Source: Anaerolineales bacterium (GTDB lineage: Bacteria > Chloroflexota > Anaerolineae > Anaerolineales > Villigracilaceae). Taken from it: a DNA stretch of 64,000 bases. Both the position numbers and the translations under genes were made by a program. Under the pieces are notes generated by a model. The model ran no database searches, was not told where the DNA came from, and saw only the letters and a program-made list of their open reading frames with translations. The number at the start of each line of letters is the position of its first letter. Positions within the stretch are counted from its first letter, which is position 1. The stretch is taken from positions 248,001 through 312,000 of the forward strand of contig JACKAV010000001.1 in the NCBI GenBank assembly GCA_020634895.1. Reading direction: 5' to 3'. This document shows positions 8,178 to 16,354 of the stretch, in pieces.

Positions 8178-8191
8178 TTTTCACATACTAT

Positions 8192-9370
<1,179 letters not shown>

Positions 9371-9389
9371 TGAGCCTCCTTGCGCTCGA

Positions 9390-9405
9390 CCGCCGTCCCC
9401 GGCGG
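9390..9405. repeat. Short GC palindrome, copy 1
   Basis: CCGCCGTCCCCGGCGG, just upstream of the aminotransferase ribosome-binding site. The same 16-mer with one change occurs at 12255-12270. Confidence 0.45.
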
Positions 9406-9410
9406 CGAGG

Positions 9411-9620
9411 TTAAATAGGTTGTACGTGCCAGTCGTCTGAAATTTCCTGGTACGTCAGTTCAAACGCCAGACCATCCGTGGTCTTGACGCAAAAGCCCTT
9501 TTCACCCGGTCCGCGCCAGCGCGAGAAAATCTCCGCGATCTCATATCGCCTTCCCTCCCACACCAGCGAAAGCGGACGCTCCGCATATTCCGTATCGGAT
9601 CGACACTCAACGACTTCCAT
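9411..9620 (-). CDS. Small conserved-looking protein (DUF6504-like?)
   Basis: A 69-residue soluble protein: MEVVECRSDTEYAERPLSLV then a run of predicted beta strands (RYEIAEIFSRWRG, GFCVKTTDGLAFELTY). It lies 6 nt downstream of the nucleotidyltransferase gene on the same strand and upstream of the aminotransferase. The opening resembles small beta-rich proteins annotated as DUF6504, but this is from memory and unconfirmed. There is no clear ribosome-binding site, so it may be translated by coupling with the upstream gene. Confidence 0.6.
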   Translation of the reverse strand: MEVVECRSDTEYAERPLSLVWEGRRYEIAEIFSRWRGPGEKGFCVKTTDGLAFELTYQEISDDWHVQPI

Positions 9621-9626
9621 GCCGAC

Positions 9627-10655
9627 TCACAGATTGACCGAACTTGTGTCCCCTATGTTCAACTGCATGACGTGACCGTCGCCTCGCCCCTTGACTTTGG
9701 CTTGCCTGCCAATAAGGGAGCGGGTCAACGCCGCATCTTTGATCTCACAATCCGGCTCGACGACGGACTCTGAGATTTGCGCATTCTCGATCACGCAATT
9801 CGCCCCAATCGAAGCGAACGGACCGATCTTGGCATTGCTGATTCTTGCGCTTTCGTGGATGGCAACCGGCTCGACGATCTCAACATTCAAACCTTCGAAC
9901 TTGCCAACCTTTGAACCGATCTTTTCCAGCAGGAGTTTGTTCGTATCCAACGTCGCATCGATGGTGCCAGTATCCAGCCAGGTGCTGATCTTCTGTGTGC
10001 GGACTTTCGCTCCGCCATCGATCATGATGGAAATGGCGTCGGTCATGAAGTACTCGTTTTTCAACATCACGCCGCGTGTCATCTGGTCGTCAATGGCTTT
10101 GAGTAATTGATCGGAATCTTTAAAGTAATAACACCCAACTACCACGAGGTTGTTGTCCATGCTTTGCGGCTTTTCAATGAAGCGCGTCACCCAGCCGTCT
10201 GAGCCGACTTCCGCCACACCGAAGCGGCGCGGGTCTTCCACCGGCATGACCCATGCCACGCCGTCGGCTTCCTCTTTATCAAGGAAGGAGAAATCGGTTT
10301 CCATAAGAGTGTCCGAGAAGCACATGATCATCGGACCTTTCAAATATTCCCGCGCCAGCCACAGCGCATGAGACTGTCCCTTCATTTCATGCTGGACGAC
10401 ATAATGCGCCTTGAGGTTCGGATAATTCTCTTTTATGAAAGCAGGTACCTGCATCTCGCCGAGATACGGACCGACAATGAAAATGAATTCAGCATTATCG
10501 GGGTCCGGCAGGGTCTTGAACATATCCATCACATGCTCAAGTGATGTCTTGCCCGCCACACTGACGAGCGGCTTGGGCTTGCTCCACGTATGCGGACGCA
10601 TGCGGGTTCCCCATCCCGCCATGGGAATGACGATCTTCATTGTTTCATGAGTCAT
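9627..10655 (-). CDS. Sugar-phosphate nucleotidyltransferase with left-handed beta-helix tail
   Basis: A 342-residue two-domain enzyme. The N-terminal Rossmann-like domain has the NTP-transferase signature IPMAGWGTRMRPHTWSKPKP, MIMCFSDTLME (metal site region) and FIEKPQS, as in glucose-1-phosphate uridylyl/thymidylyltransferases. The C-terminal 90 residues carry hexapeptide-type repeats (AIHESARISNAKIGPFASIG, NCVIENAQISESVV). It would activate a sugar phosphate as a nucleotide sugar for polymer or glycolipid synthesis. The start is uncertain: the ATG at 10640 opens the usual MKIVIPMAG, while the one at 10655 adds five residues. No strong ribosome site is seen. Confidence 0.85.
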   Translation of the reverse strand: MTHETMKIVIPMAGWGTRMRPHTWSKPKPLVSVAGKTSLEHVMDMFKTLPDPDNAEFIFIVGPYLGEMQVPAFIKENYPNLKAHYVVQHEMKGQSHALWLAREYLKGPMIMCFSDTLMETDFSFLDKEEADGVAWVMPVEDPRRFGVAEVGSDGWVTRFIEKPQSMDNNLVVVGCYYFKDSDQLLKAIDDQMTRGVMLKNEYFMTDAISIMIDGGAKVRTQKISTWLDTGTIDATLDTNKLLLEKIGSKVGKFEGLNVEIVEPVAIHESARISNAKIGPFASIGANCVIENAQISESVVEPDCEIKDAALTRSLIGRQAKVKGRGDGHVMQLNIGDTSSVNL

Positions 10656-10690
10656 GGTTTCGGGTATCCATTTGCTGATTGATTTTTCAT

Positions 10691-10720
10691 ATTATACCGT
10701 CTGGAAATTTCCCGAACCAA
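10691..10720 (-). promoter_or_regulatory. Promoter of the nucleotidyltransferase gene
   Basis: On the minus strand TTGGTT (10720-10715) and TATAAT (10696-10691) with an 18-bp spacer. The leader is about 30 nt to the start codon. Confidence 0.5.
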
Positions 10721-10746
10721 ATTTTCCCCCATTGCACAGACAACTT

Positions 10747-11199
10747 CTACCACTCCCCAAAATTGGATTCAAGCGTCCCGTTAAGAAATTTTTTCAGCAA
10801 TTTTGCGTGCAGATCGTAGGTGTCTTTGGGAAGTTCATTTAAAGGAAAGGCATGCAGTTCTGCTATTTCGGCATCCGAGCCGCCGGTGAACTTAAAGTCC
10901 CTGCAAAGAAAAACAGAAGTATGGTCTGTCTTCCATTGGACATAACTGGTGAACACACCCACGAGCGAAATTTCGCCGAGTTCCGCGCCGGTCTCTTCGC
11001 GGGCTTCACGCCGCGCCGCCTGACCGATCGTTTCCCATTTGTTAACTCCGCCGCCGGGCATGAACCATCCCGGCAGGTAGGTGTGTTTCACCAGCCAAAC
11101 CTTCTCATCCTCGATCATCATCACCCGCACGCCCATGCGGATCGGGCGAAACAAAAAGCAATAGATTTTGAAACCGAGGTAGAGAAACTTGTAATACAT
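10747..11199 (-). CDS. Nudix hydrolase
   Basis: A 150-residue Nudix-fold hydrolase of the MutT type, which cleaves nucleoside diphosphates linked to another moiety. The Nudix box is complete, from GGGVNKWE to RREAREETGAEL, with the metal-binding Glu residues present. The N-terminus contains a short hydrophobic stretch (YKFLYLGFKIYCFLF), which may be an amphipathic or membrane-associating helix. The ATG immediately follows the stop codon of the upstream aldo/keto reductase, so the two form an operon. Substrate unknown. Confidence 0.88.
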   Translation of the reverse strand: MYYKFLYLGFKIYCFLFRPIRMGVRVMMIEDEKVWLVKHTYLPGWFMPGGGVNKWETIGQAARREAREETGAELGEISLVGVFTSYVQWKTDHTSVFLCRDFKFTGGSDAEIAELHAFPLNELPKDTYDLHAKLLKKFLNGTLESNFGEW

Positions 11200-12183
11200 C
11201 TATGAATGACCCAGCACCGGGTGGGGTTGATAGGATGCTTCGAGCCGTATGACTTCATCCGCTGTGAGATGGATCTCCAATGCGGCAATCGCCTGATCCA
11301 AATGCGCCTCTTTGCTGGACCCGATGATGGGTGCGGCGATATAAGGTTTGGATAACACCCAAGCCAATGCGATCTGTGAACCGCTCACGCCGCGTTCTTT
11401 GGCGATCTGCTGTACGTGTTCTGCTATTGTGAAATCTTCTTCGCGGAAATACAACTGCTTTGCGAACGGATCGCTGTTTGCCCGGGCAGTCTCTCCACTG
11501 CCATCGCGTTTGCGATCCTTTGCAAAGAATCCGCGCGCCATTGGGCTCCACGGAATGAGACCGACGCCAGAGTCTATGCAAAGCGGAATCATCTCACGTT
11601 CTTCTTCGCGATATACCAGGTTGTAGTGATTCTGCATGGACACGAACTTTGTCCAGCCGTTCTTCTCAGCGACATGCTGTGCCTTCATGAACTGCCACGC
11701 GAACATGGATGACGCGCCGATATAGCGAGCCTTCCCCGCGCGGACAACATCGTTCAATGCTTCCATCGTCTCTTCGATGGGGGTGCTGTAATCCCAGCGG
11801 TGGATCTGGTAAATGTCCACGTAATCCATTTGCAGGCGCTTGAGCGAATTGTCGATGCCATCCATAATGTGCTTGCGGGAAAGTCCACGGTCGTTGGGGT
11901 CGTTGCTCATCTGTCCATGTACTTTGGTTGCAATAACCACATTTTCACGTTTCACTCCAAAGTGACGCATGAGATTGCCGGTGATCTTTTCGCTTTCTCC
12001 GAGTGAATACACATCTGCCGTATCGAAGAAATTAATACCTGCATCCAATGCCTTCTTTATAAAGGGCTTTGCGGCTTCCTCATCTAAAACCCACTCGCGC
12101 CAGGCTTTTGATCCATACGTCATCATGCCGAGGCACAGACGCGAAACTTTCAATCCAGTTCTACCGAGATTTACGTATTGCAT
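11200..12183 (-). CDS. Aldo/keto reductase
   Basis: A 327-residue NADPH-dependent oxidoreductase with a TIM-barrel fold. The catalytic tetrad is visible: Asp and Tyr in FFDTADVYSLGE, Lys in VIATKVHG and His in YQIHRWD. The C-terminal cofactor region reads AAPIIGSSKEAHLDQA. It starts at the ATG at 12183 (MQYVNLGRTGLKVSRLC), which has AAAGGAG a few nt upstream; an in-frame ATG at 12213 lacks such a site. It is coupled to the Nudix gene downstream. Physiological substrate unknown. Confidence 0.9.
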   Translation of the reverse strand: MQYVNLGRTGLKVSRLCLGMMTYGSKAWREWVLDEEAAKPFIKKALDAGINFFDTADVYSLGESEKITGNLMRHFGVKRENVVIATKVHGQMSNDPNDRGLSRKHIMDGIDNSLKRLQMDYVDIYQIHRWDYSTPIEETMEALNDVVRAGKARYIGASSMFAWQFMKAQHVAEKNGWTKFVSMQNHYNLVYREEEREMIPLCIDSGVGLIPWSPMARGFFAKDRKRDGSGETARANSDPFAKQLYFREEDFTIAEHVQQIAKERGVSGSQIALAWVLSKPYIAAPIIGSSKEAHLDQAIAALEIHLTADEVIRLEASYQPHPVLGHS

Positions 12184-12254
12184 GAGGTTCTCCTTTCGAA
12201 GACCAATGTTCATGGTCTTTCATCTACGGTTAAATAATTTTACTTATGCTCCCC

Positions 12255-12270
12255 CCGCCGTCCTCGGCGG
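12255..12270. repeat. Short GC palindrome, copy 2
   Basis: CCGCCGTCCTCGGCGG, with flanking CCCC/GGGG and TTTT on the plus strand. Nearly identical to the palindrome at 9390-9405. It lies between uvrD and the aldo/keto reductase gene but has no T run on their strand. Confidence 0.45.
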
Positions 12271-12277
12271 AGGGGTT

Positions 12278-15200
12278 TTATATGATCTTCAAGTTTGCCA
12301 AACTTGCGGCGAGACGTTTGATTCCCACCGACTCAAAGACCACATCGATGATCTCGTCGCCGTCTTGTATGCGTGAGTCGAGGACGATACCGTCGCCCCA
12401 CATGGGGTGCTTGACGCGAGTCCCGGCTTTGTATTGGGCTTGGATGACAGAAGCAGCTTCCGGCTTGGTGTGAAGCGCCCATTTCGTCTCGGCAGGCGCG
12501 CCGCGCATCGAACGTCCTGTGCGGGTGCGACCAACTAGTAAATCCGATGGAACGTCATCGATGAAGCGCGAGGGGAAGGTCTCTTCTGCCATGCCGCGTC
12601 CGCCGCGTTGAATGGCGCGCAGAAGATAGAGACGGTCTTTGGCGCGCGTGATGCCGACGTAAAAGAGGCGGCGCTCTTCCTCCATTTGTTCGATCTCATC
12701 GAAGGAACGGCTGTGCGGAATGATGCCGTCATCGAGGCCAACGATGAAGACTGCGCCGAACTCCAACCCTTTTGCGGCGTGGAGCGTTAGCAGGGTGGGG
12801 GCGTTGGCATCGGTAAGAGTATCTTGATCGGCGATGAGCGCGACGTTCTCAAGAAATTCTTCGAGCGTGCGGGTGGAGTATTCGAGCGCAAGACGCTTGA
12901 GTTCCTGAACGTTTTCCCAACGGTCAAGGCTTTCTTCCGAATCATCTTCAACGATATATTCTTTGTAGTTGATGTCTCTGACGATACGGTCAAAGAGTTC
13001 TGCGACAGTTGCGGTTTGCGTCATCGCGTGCCAATTGGCGAACATGCCGCCAAAGTCTGCCAGCGGAATTGCCGCGCGCCCTGTGAAGGATTTATAGAAA
13101 GTGGACTCTGAACCGTGCGCAAGGTTGAGCAGAACGTAGCCCGCGTTGGTGTCGTTCTGGCGCGCGACCATATGTAATGTAGTGAGCGTCTTCTCACCGA
13201 TGCCGCGCGGAGGGACGTTAATAACACGACCAAGGGCGGCTTCGTCCAATGGGTTGTGAGCGAGACGCAGGAAGGCGATCATATCCTTGACTTCACGCCG
13301 TCCATAAAAGCGTTGCGCGCCGACGAGTTTATAAGGAAGACGCGCCTGCAAAAAGGCTTCTTCCAGCAAACGGGACATGGCGTTGGTGCGATACATCACG
13401 GCGCAGTCTTTCGGCTCAAATTCACCCGAAGCGACAAGCTGTGCGATGGTGTCCACTACAAAGGATGCTTCGCCGTAATCGTCACGCGCTTCATAGAAGA
13501 ATATCTTCTCGCCCGCGCCACGGTCACTGAACAGGCGTTTCTTGCGGCGATTGCTGGCGCGGTCAATGACTCCCATTGCCGCATCGAGGATGTTTTGATG
13601 TGAGCGGTAATTCTGCTCGAGCAGAATTGTCTGCGCATCGGGAAAGTCCTGCTCGAACCTGCGGATGTTGCGGTAGTCCGCGCCGCGCCAGGCGTAAATG
13701 GAATTATGCACAACTACACCATTTGCAATGTAGTTATGTAGATTTTCCACTTCAAAGTCATGGACAGTCCCATTGTAGGGCTCATGGGTTACTTCCATGA
13801 TTTCATCCTCAATGATCTGTCCGTTCTTTTCAATGGCAACGATCATGGATGGATGCAGGTGGCTGGCAGGCATGAGATTGAATTTATTGGCAAGCGGAGA
13901 ATCACCTCTTTCGACCAGAAATGCACCAGTCACAATTTCAGCATCATGTGCGGCTTCACTTAGTTTTTGCGCCGCATCTTGAATATCGTCATATTGCAAG
14001 CGGTTGACGCCGATACGCCAGTTGTTTCTGCTGCGAACCCGTGGATTGTAGCCTTGTGCTTTCAATTGCTTGCCAAGATTCTTATCACTGCTCCACAAGT
14101 CCACACGATGCGCGTGCCAGGGCGATTCTTCTGTAATTCTTCCATCGCCAAAATAACGCAGATTGACGATGTTTCTGTATGTTCCCTGCGGGATGTAATG
14201 TGGATATTTGAAATCCATGCCGAGGTCAGTCAGTAATTGATCAGCATTTTCTTCGGTGTTAATTTCAGTGAACAACCGGTCAATATATTCCTGCGACATC
14301 CGCATTCTGCGCCCACGTACGTGAAAAACAGTTGTAGGAATGCCGTAGGATGTCGAGTAATAGGCTTCCCAGTAGTGGGCTTCATTGCGATCTGAACAGA
14401 CTTTTAGCACCCACATCTTGTGGGCGTTTTCCTGATTGCTGCGGACTTGCAAGCCAATTTTTAGTGAATTGCCATCACTGCGGGCATGGGAGGCAATCCC
14501 AATGCGATATCCCTTATCCTTGCGATACATAAGGTATACATAATGTAAGCCGGGTGTCATGCCCAATCTGGCAAAAACAATATGGTTGGGGGTTGCTCGG
14601 ATGATATGCCCACTTTTTGTTTTGGAAATGACAAGATTTCCTTTGAAGGCTCGTTTACCAGTATGTAGAACTGTGGAGGTCATTGTAGAGCCGCGTCCGC
14701 TGGCAGCAGTAACGCTATCACCACGTTTGATGTCTTCGATTTTCTTTTGCCCGCTGGGTGTATGAATTTTCACGCCTGCAGGAAAACATTGATCGGGATC
14801 GCCCACGCAAAAGATATTTTTATGATACGAAGCGAGATGCTTTACCAACGCGTATTGTGCAAGGTTGGTATCCTGGAACTCATCCACCAAAACATGGCGG
14901 AATCGCTGTGCGTATTTATCGCGCACTGGCGGGTTGTTTTCCATCAACTGCGCGGTGTACACCAGAATGTCGTCAAAGTCCACTGCGTTGCTGGCGATGA
15001 GTCGCTTTTGATATTCGGCATACACACGCTTCACCACTTCATCGCGATACGTGTTGGTGGGGTAATCCTCGGGCAGAATCAATTCGTTCTTGGCGCGCGA
15101 GATCGAAGCATGCACACTCTGCGGGCGGTACAACTTCTCATTTAGATTCAGTTCACGGATGATGGCTTTTGTCAGGCTTTGCTGATCGTCTGCATCAAAG

Positions 15201-15538
15201 ATGACAAAGTTCTGTGCCACGGGCAAATGCTCCGCTTCACGCCGAAGGATGCGCGCGCAAATGGAATGGAACGTCCCGAGCATCATGCCTTCGGTCGCCT
15301 GTTCGTTCAGAATGGATTTGACGCGCTCGTCCATTTCCTTTGCGGCTTTATTGGTGAAGGTGACAGCGAGTATCTGCCACGGGCGGACGCCCTCATGTGC
15401 GATGAGGTATGCGATGCGCTGGGTCAGCACCCGCGTCTTACCGGACCCGGGACCTGCCACGACCAAGACGGGTCCATCCGCCGCTGTGACCGCGCTGCGC
15501 TGCTGTGGGTTGAGTTTGTTGAGGAAATCTAAATTCAT
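12278..15538 (-). CDS. pcrA/uvrD: UvrD/PcrA superfamily I DNA helicase containing an intein
   Basis: A 1086-residue precursor. The mature helicase of 724 residues would be a 3'-5' superfamily I enzyme for nucleotide-excision and mismatch repair or replication restart. Visible motifs: Walker A AGPGSGKT (residues 29-36), motif Ia AVTFTNKAA, LVDEFQDT (motif II), LLEQNYRSHQNI (motif IV), TLHAAKGLEFGAVFI (motif V) and LFYVGITRAKDRLYL (motif VI). Motif III, expected as VGDPDQSIYAWRGAD, is split after Gln250 by a 362-residue intein and resumes at SIYAWRGAD. Without splicing the helicase should be inactive. A -10 box lies 9 nt before the ATG, with no ribosome-binding site. Confidence 0.95.
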   Translation of the reverse strand: MNLDFLNKLNPQQRSAVTAADGPVLVVAGPGSGKTRVLTQRIAYLIAHEGVRPWQILAVTFTNKAAKEMDERVKSILNEQATEGMMLGTFHSICARILRREAEHLPVAQNFVIFDADDQQSLTKAIIRELNLNEKLYRPQSVHASISRAKNELILPEDYPTNTYRDEVVKRVYAEYQKRLIASNAVDFDDILVYTAQLMENNPPVRDKYAQRFRHVLVDEFQDTNLAQYALVKHLASYHKNIFCVGDPDQCFPAGVKIHTPSGQKKIEDIKRGDSVTAASGRGSTMTSTVLHTGKRAFKGNLVISKTKSGHIIRATPNHIVFARLGMTPGLHYVYLMYRKDKGYRIGIASHARSDGNSLKIGLQVRSNQENAHKMWVLKVCSDRNEAHYWEAYYSTSYGIPTTVFHVRGRRMRMSQEYIDRLFTEINTEENADQLLTDLGMDFKYPHYIPQGTYRNIVNLRYFGDGRITEESPWHAHRVDLWSSDKNLGKQLKAQGYNPRVRSRNNWRIGVNRLQYDDIQDAAQKLSEAAHDAEIVTGAFLVERGDSPLANKFNLMPASHLHPSMIVAIEKNGQIIEDEIMEVTHEPYNGTVHDFEVENLHNYIANGVVVHNSIYAWRGADYRNIRRFEQDFPDAQTILLEQNYRSHQNILDAAMGVIDRASNRRKKRLFSDRGAGEKIFFYEARDDYGEASFVVDTIAQLVASGEFEPKDCAVMYRTNAMSRLLEEAFLQARLPYKLVGAQRFYGRREVKDMIAFLRLAHNPLDEAALGRVINVPPRGIGEKTLTTLHMVARQNDTNAGYVLLNLAHGSESTFYKSFTGRAAIPLADFGGMFANWHAMTQTATVAELFDRIVRDINYKEYIVEDDSEESLDRWENVQELKRLALEYSTRTLEEFLENVALIADQDTLTDANAPTLLTLHAAKGLEFGAVFIVGLDDGIIPHSRSFDEIEQMEEERRLFYVGITRAKDRLYLLRAIQRGGRGMAEETFPSRFIDDVPSDLLVGRTRTGRSMRGAPAETKWALHTKPEAASVIQAQYKAGTRVKHPMWGDGIVLDSRIQDGDEIIDVVFESVGIKRLAASLANLKII
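13703..14788 (-). mobile_element. Intein in UvrD/PcrA motif III with GIY-YIG-like insert
   Basis: 362 residues in frame within uvrD. Splicing elements: Cys1 (CFPAGVKIHTPSGQKKIEDI), block B (IIRATPNHIVF), block F (GTVHDFEVENLHNYIANG) and terminal VVVHN followed by Ser+1 of the extein. The middle carries HYVYLMYRKDKGYRIGIA and EAHYWEAYYSTSYGIPT, which fit the GIY-YIG nuclease pattern (GIY...YIG, then a catalytic Glu). No LAGLIDADG motif is seen. Expected to excise itself post-translationally; the nuclease could support homing into intein-free alleles. Nuclease activity is inference. The boundaries are supported by the restored QSIYAWRG motif. Confidence 0.9.
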
Positions 15539-15547
15539 TGTGTTGAC

Positions 15548-15553
15548 ATTATA
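15548..15553 (-). promoter_or_regulatory. -10 box (TATAAT) of uvrD
   Basis: TATAAT on the minus strand, 9 nt before the uvrD ATG. It overlaps the T-rich tail of the mscL terminator by one base. A near-leaderless transcript is implied. Confidence 0.5.
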
Positions 15554-15591
15554 AATGCTCCGACTGGGGCGAAGCCCTTATCGGAGCATTT
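15553..15591 (-). terminator. Terminator of mscL
   Basis: AAATGCTCCGA (15553-15563) and TCGGAGCATTT (15581-15591), with an inner GGGGC/GCCC pairing, form a strong hairpin. On the minus strand it is followed by TATAATG, so the tail serves as part of the uvrD -10 region. Confidence 0.75.
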
Positions 15592-15623
15592 AATTTGCAT
15601 GTGCCTGTATAAAGTGCTATGCT

Positions 15624-16013
15624 TTATTTAAGTTCAGACGTGCAGTTGGGGCAGCGAGTCGCTTTGATCGAAATGGTAGTGAAGCAGTGCGGACATTCCT
15701 TGGTGGTCGGGTCCGCTGGGGGAGGGGTTTTCTTGAAACTATTCGCAGCTTTGACAATGAGGAAAATGACAAAGGCAACAATGAGAAAATCCACAATGGA
15801 TTGGATGAAAAGCCCCCAGAAAATGTCCACGCCATTGACCTGGAACGAGAGTTCGCCGAAAGCGCTTCCGCCGAAGATGGCTCCAATGAGCGGCATAAGG
15901 ATGTCGTTGACGAGTGAGCCGACGATCTTGCCGAATGCGCCTCCAATAATGACCGCAACTGCCAGGTCCAGCACGTTGCCTCGCATCACAAATTCCTTGA
16001 ATTCTTTTATCAT
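15624..16013 (-). CDS. mscL: Large-conductance mechanosensitive channel with C-terminal zinc ribbon
   Basis: A 129-residue MscL subunit that opens under membrane tension to release solutes on hypo-osmotic shock. The N-terminal MIKEFKEFVMRGNVLDLAVA and the first helix VIIGGAFGKIVGSLVNDI are typical, and the second helix follows at FLIVAFVIFLIVKA. Instead of the usual charged C-terminal helix bundle there is a Pro linker and CPHCFTTISIKATRCPNC, a CxxC-CxxC zinc-ribbon-like tail. The start at 16013 has AGGAG 8 nt upstream; a longer in-frame reading to 16103 would add residues unlike MscL. Confidence 0.9.
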   Translation of the reverse strand: MIKEFKEFVMRGNVLDLAVAVIIGGAFGKIVGSLVNDILMPLIGAIFGGSAFGELSFQVNGVDIFWGLFIQSIVDFLIVAFVIFLIVKAANSFKKTPPPADPTTKECPHCFTTISIKATRCPNCTSELK

Positions 16014-16106
16014 TTTGAAATCTCCTGAGTGGTGAGTTGATTTACCTGCCGTCTGGCAGTAATTGTTACGAATTTGAAGGATTTTAAAAGATTTGTATGG
16101 CATTGG

Positions 16107-16134
16107 ATTATACTTTAAGTGATTGTATGGACAA
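16107..16134 (-). promoter_or_regulatory. Promoter of mscL
   Basis: Minus strand TTGTCC (16134-16129) and TATAAT (16112-16107) with a 16-bp spacer. The leader of about 90 nt ends in the AGGAG site of mscL. Confidence 0.5.
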
Positions 16135-16187
16135 TAATATCGAAAAAATCATGTTTTGTAATATTTTCTACACATGATGCAGGGTAG

Positions 16188-16215
16188 TTGACGGTCTATC
16201 AGAATTAGGTATAAT
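16188..16215 (+). promoter_or_regulatory. Strong promoter of the ABC transporter locus
   Basis: TTGACG (16188-16193) and TATAAT (16210-16215) with a 16-bp spacer. The start is expected near 16222, giving a leader of about 130 nt. A second TTGACG at 16227-16232 may mark another weaker promoter. Confidence 0.7.
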
Positions 16216-16354
16216 TCCGTTTGCCCTTGACGATATTAAAAGGTAATTCTTTTATGTCGAAAGGAGGTGCCACTAGAATCAATATATAAAAAATTTCCCT
16301 GTTGTTAATGTTACAAAAAATCCTTAAATTTCTTCTGTAAGGAGGAGAAACTCA

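Larger units (their letters stand above)
16014..16354. other. Intergenic region between divergent mscL and ABC binding-protein genes
   Basis: 341 bp without a convincing gene. It holds a short hairpin CTGCC-GTCT-GGCAG (near 16047), a minus-strand promoter for mscL (16107-16134), a plus-strand promoter (16188-16215) and about 130 nt of AT-rich leader. An 11-codon ATG frame (16254-16289) preceded by no clear ribosome site is not called. No riboswitch is recognised. Confidence 0.6.

Noticed and set aside
15619..16035. Open frame opposite mscL
   Set aside because: Shadow of mscL; no motif.
16254..16289. 11-codon leader peptide upstream of the binding-protein gene
   Set aside because: No ribosome site at the right distance and no regulatory codons; chance frame.
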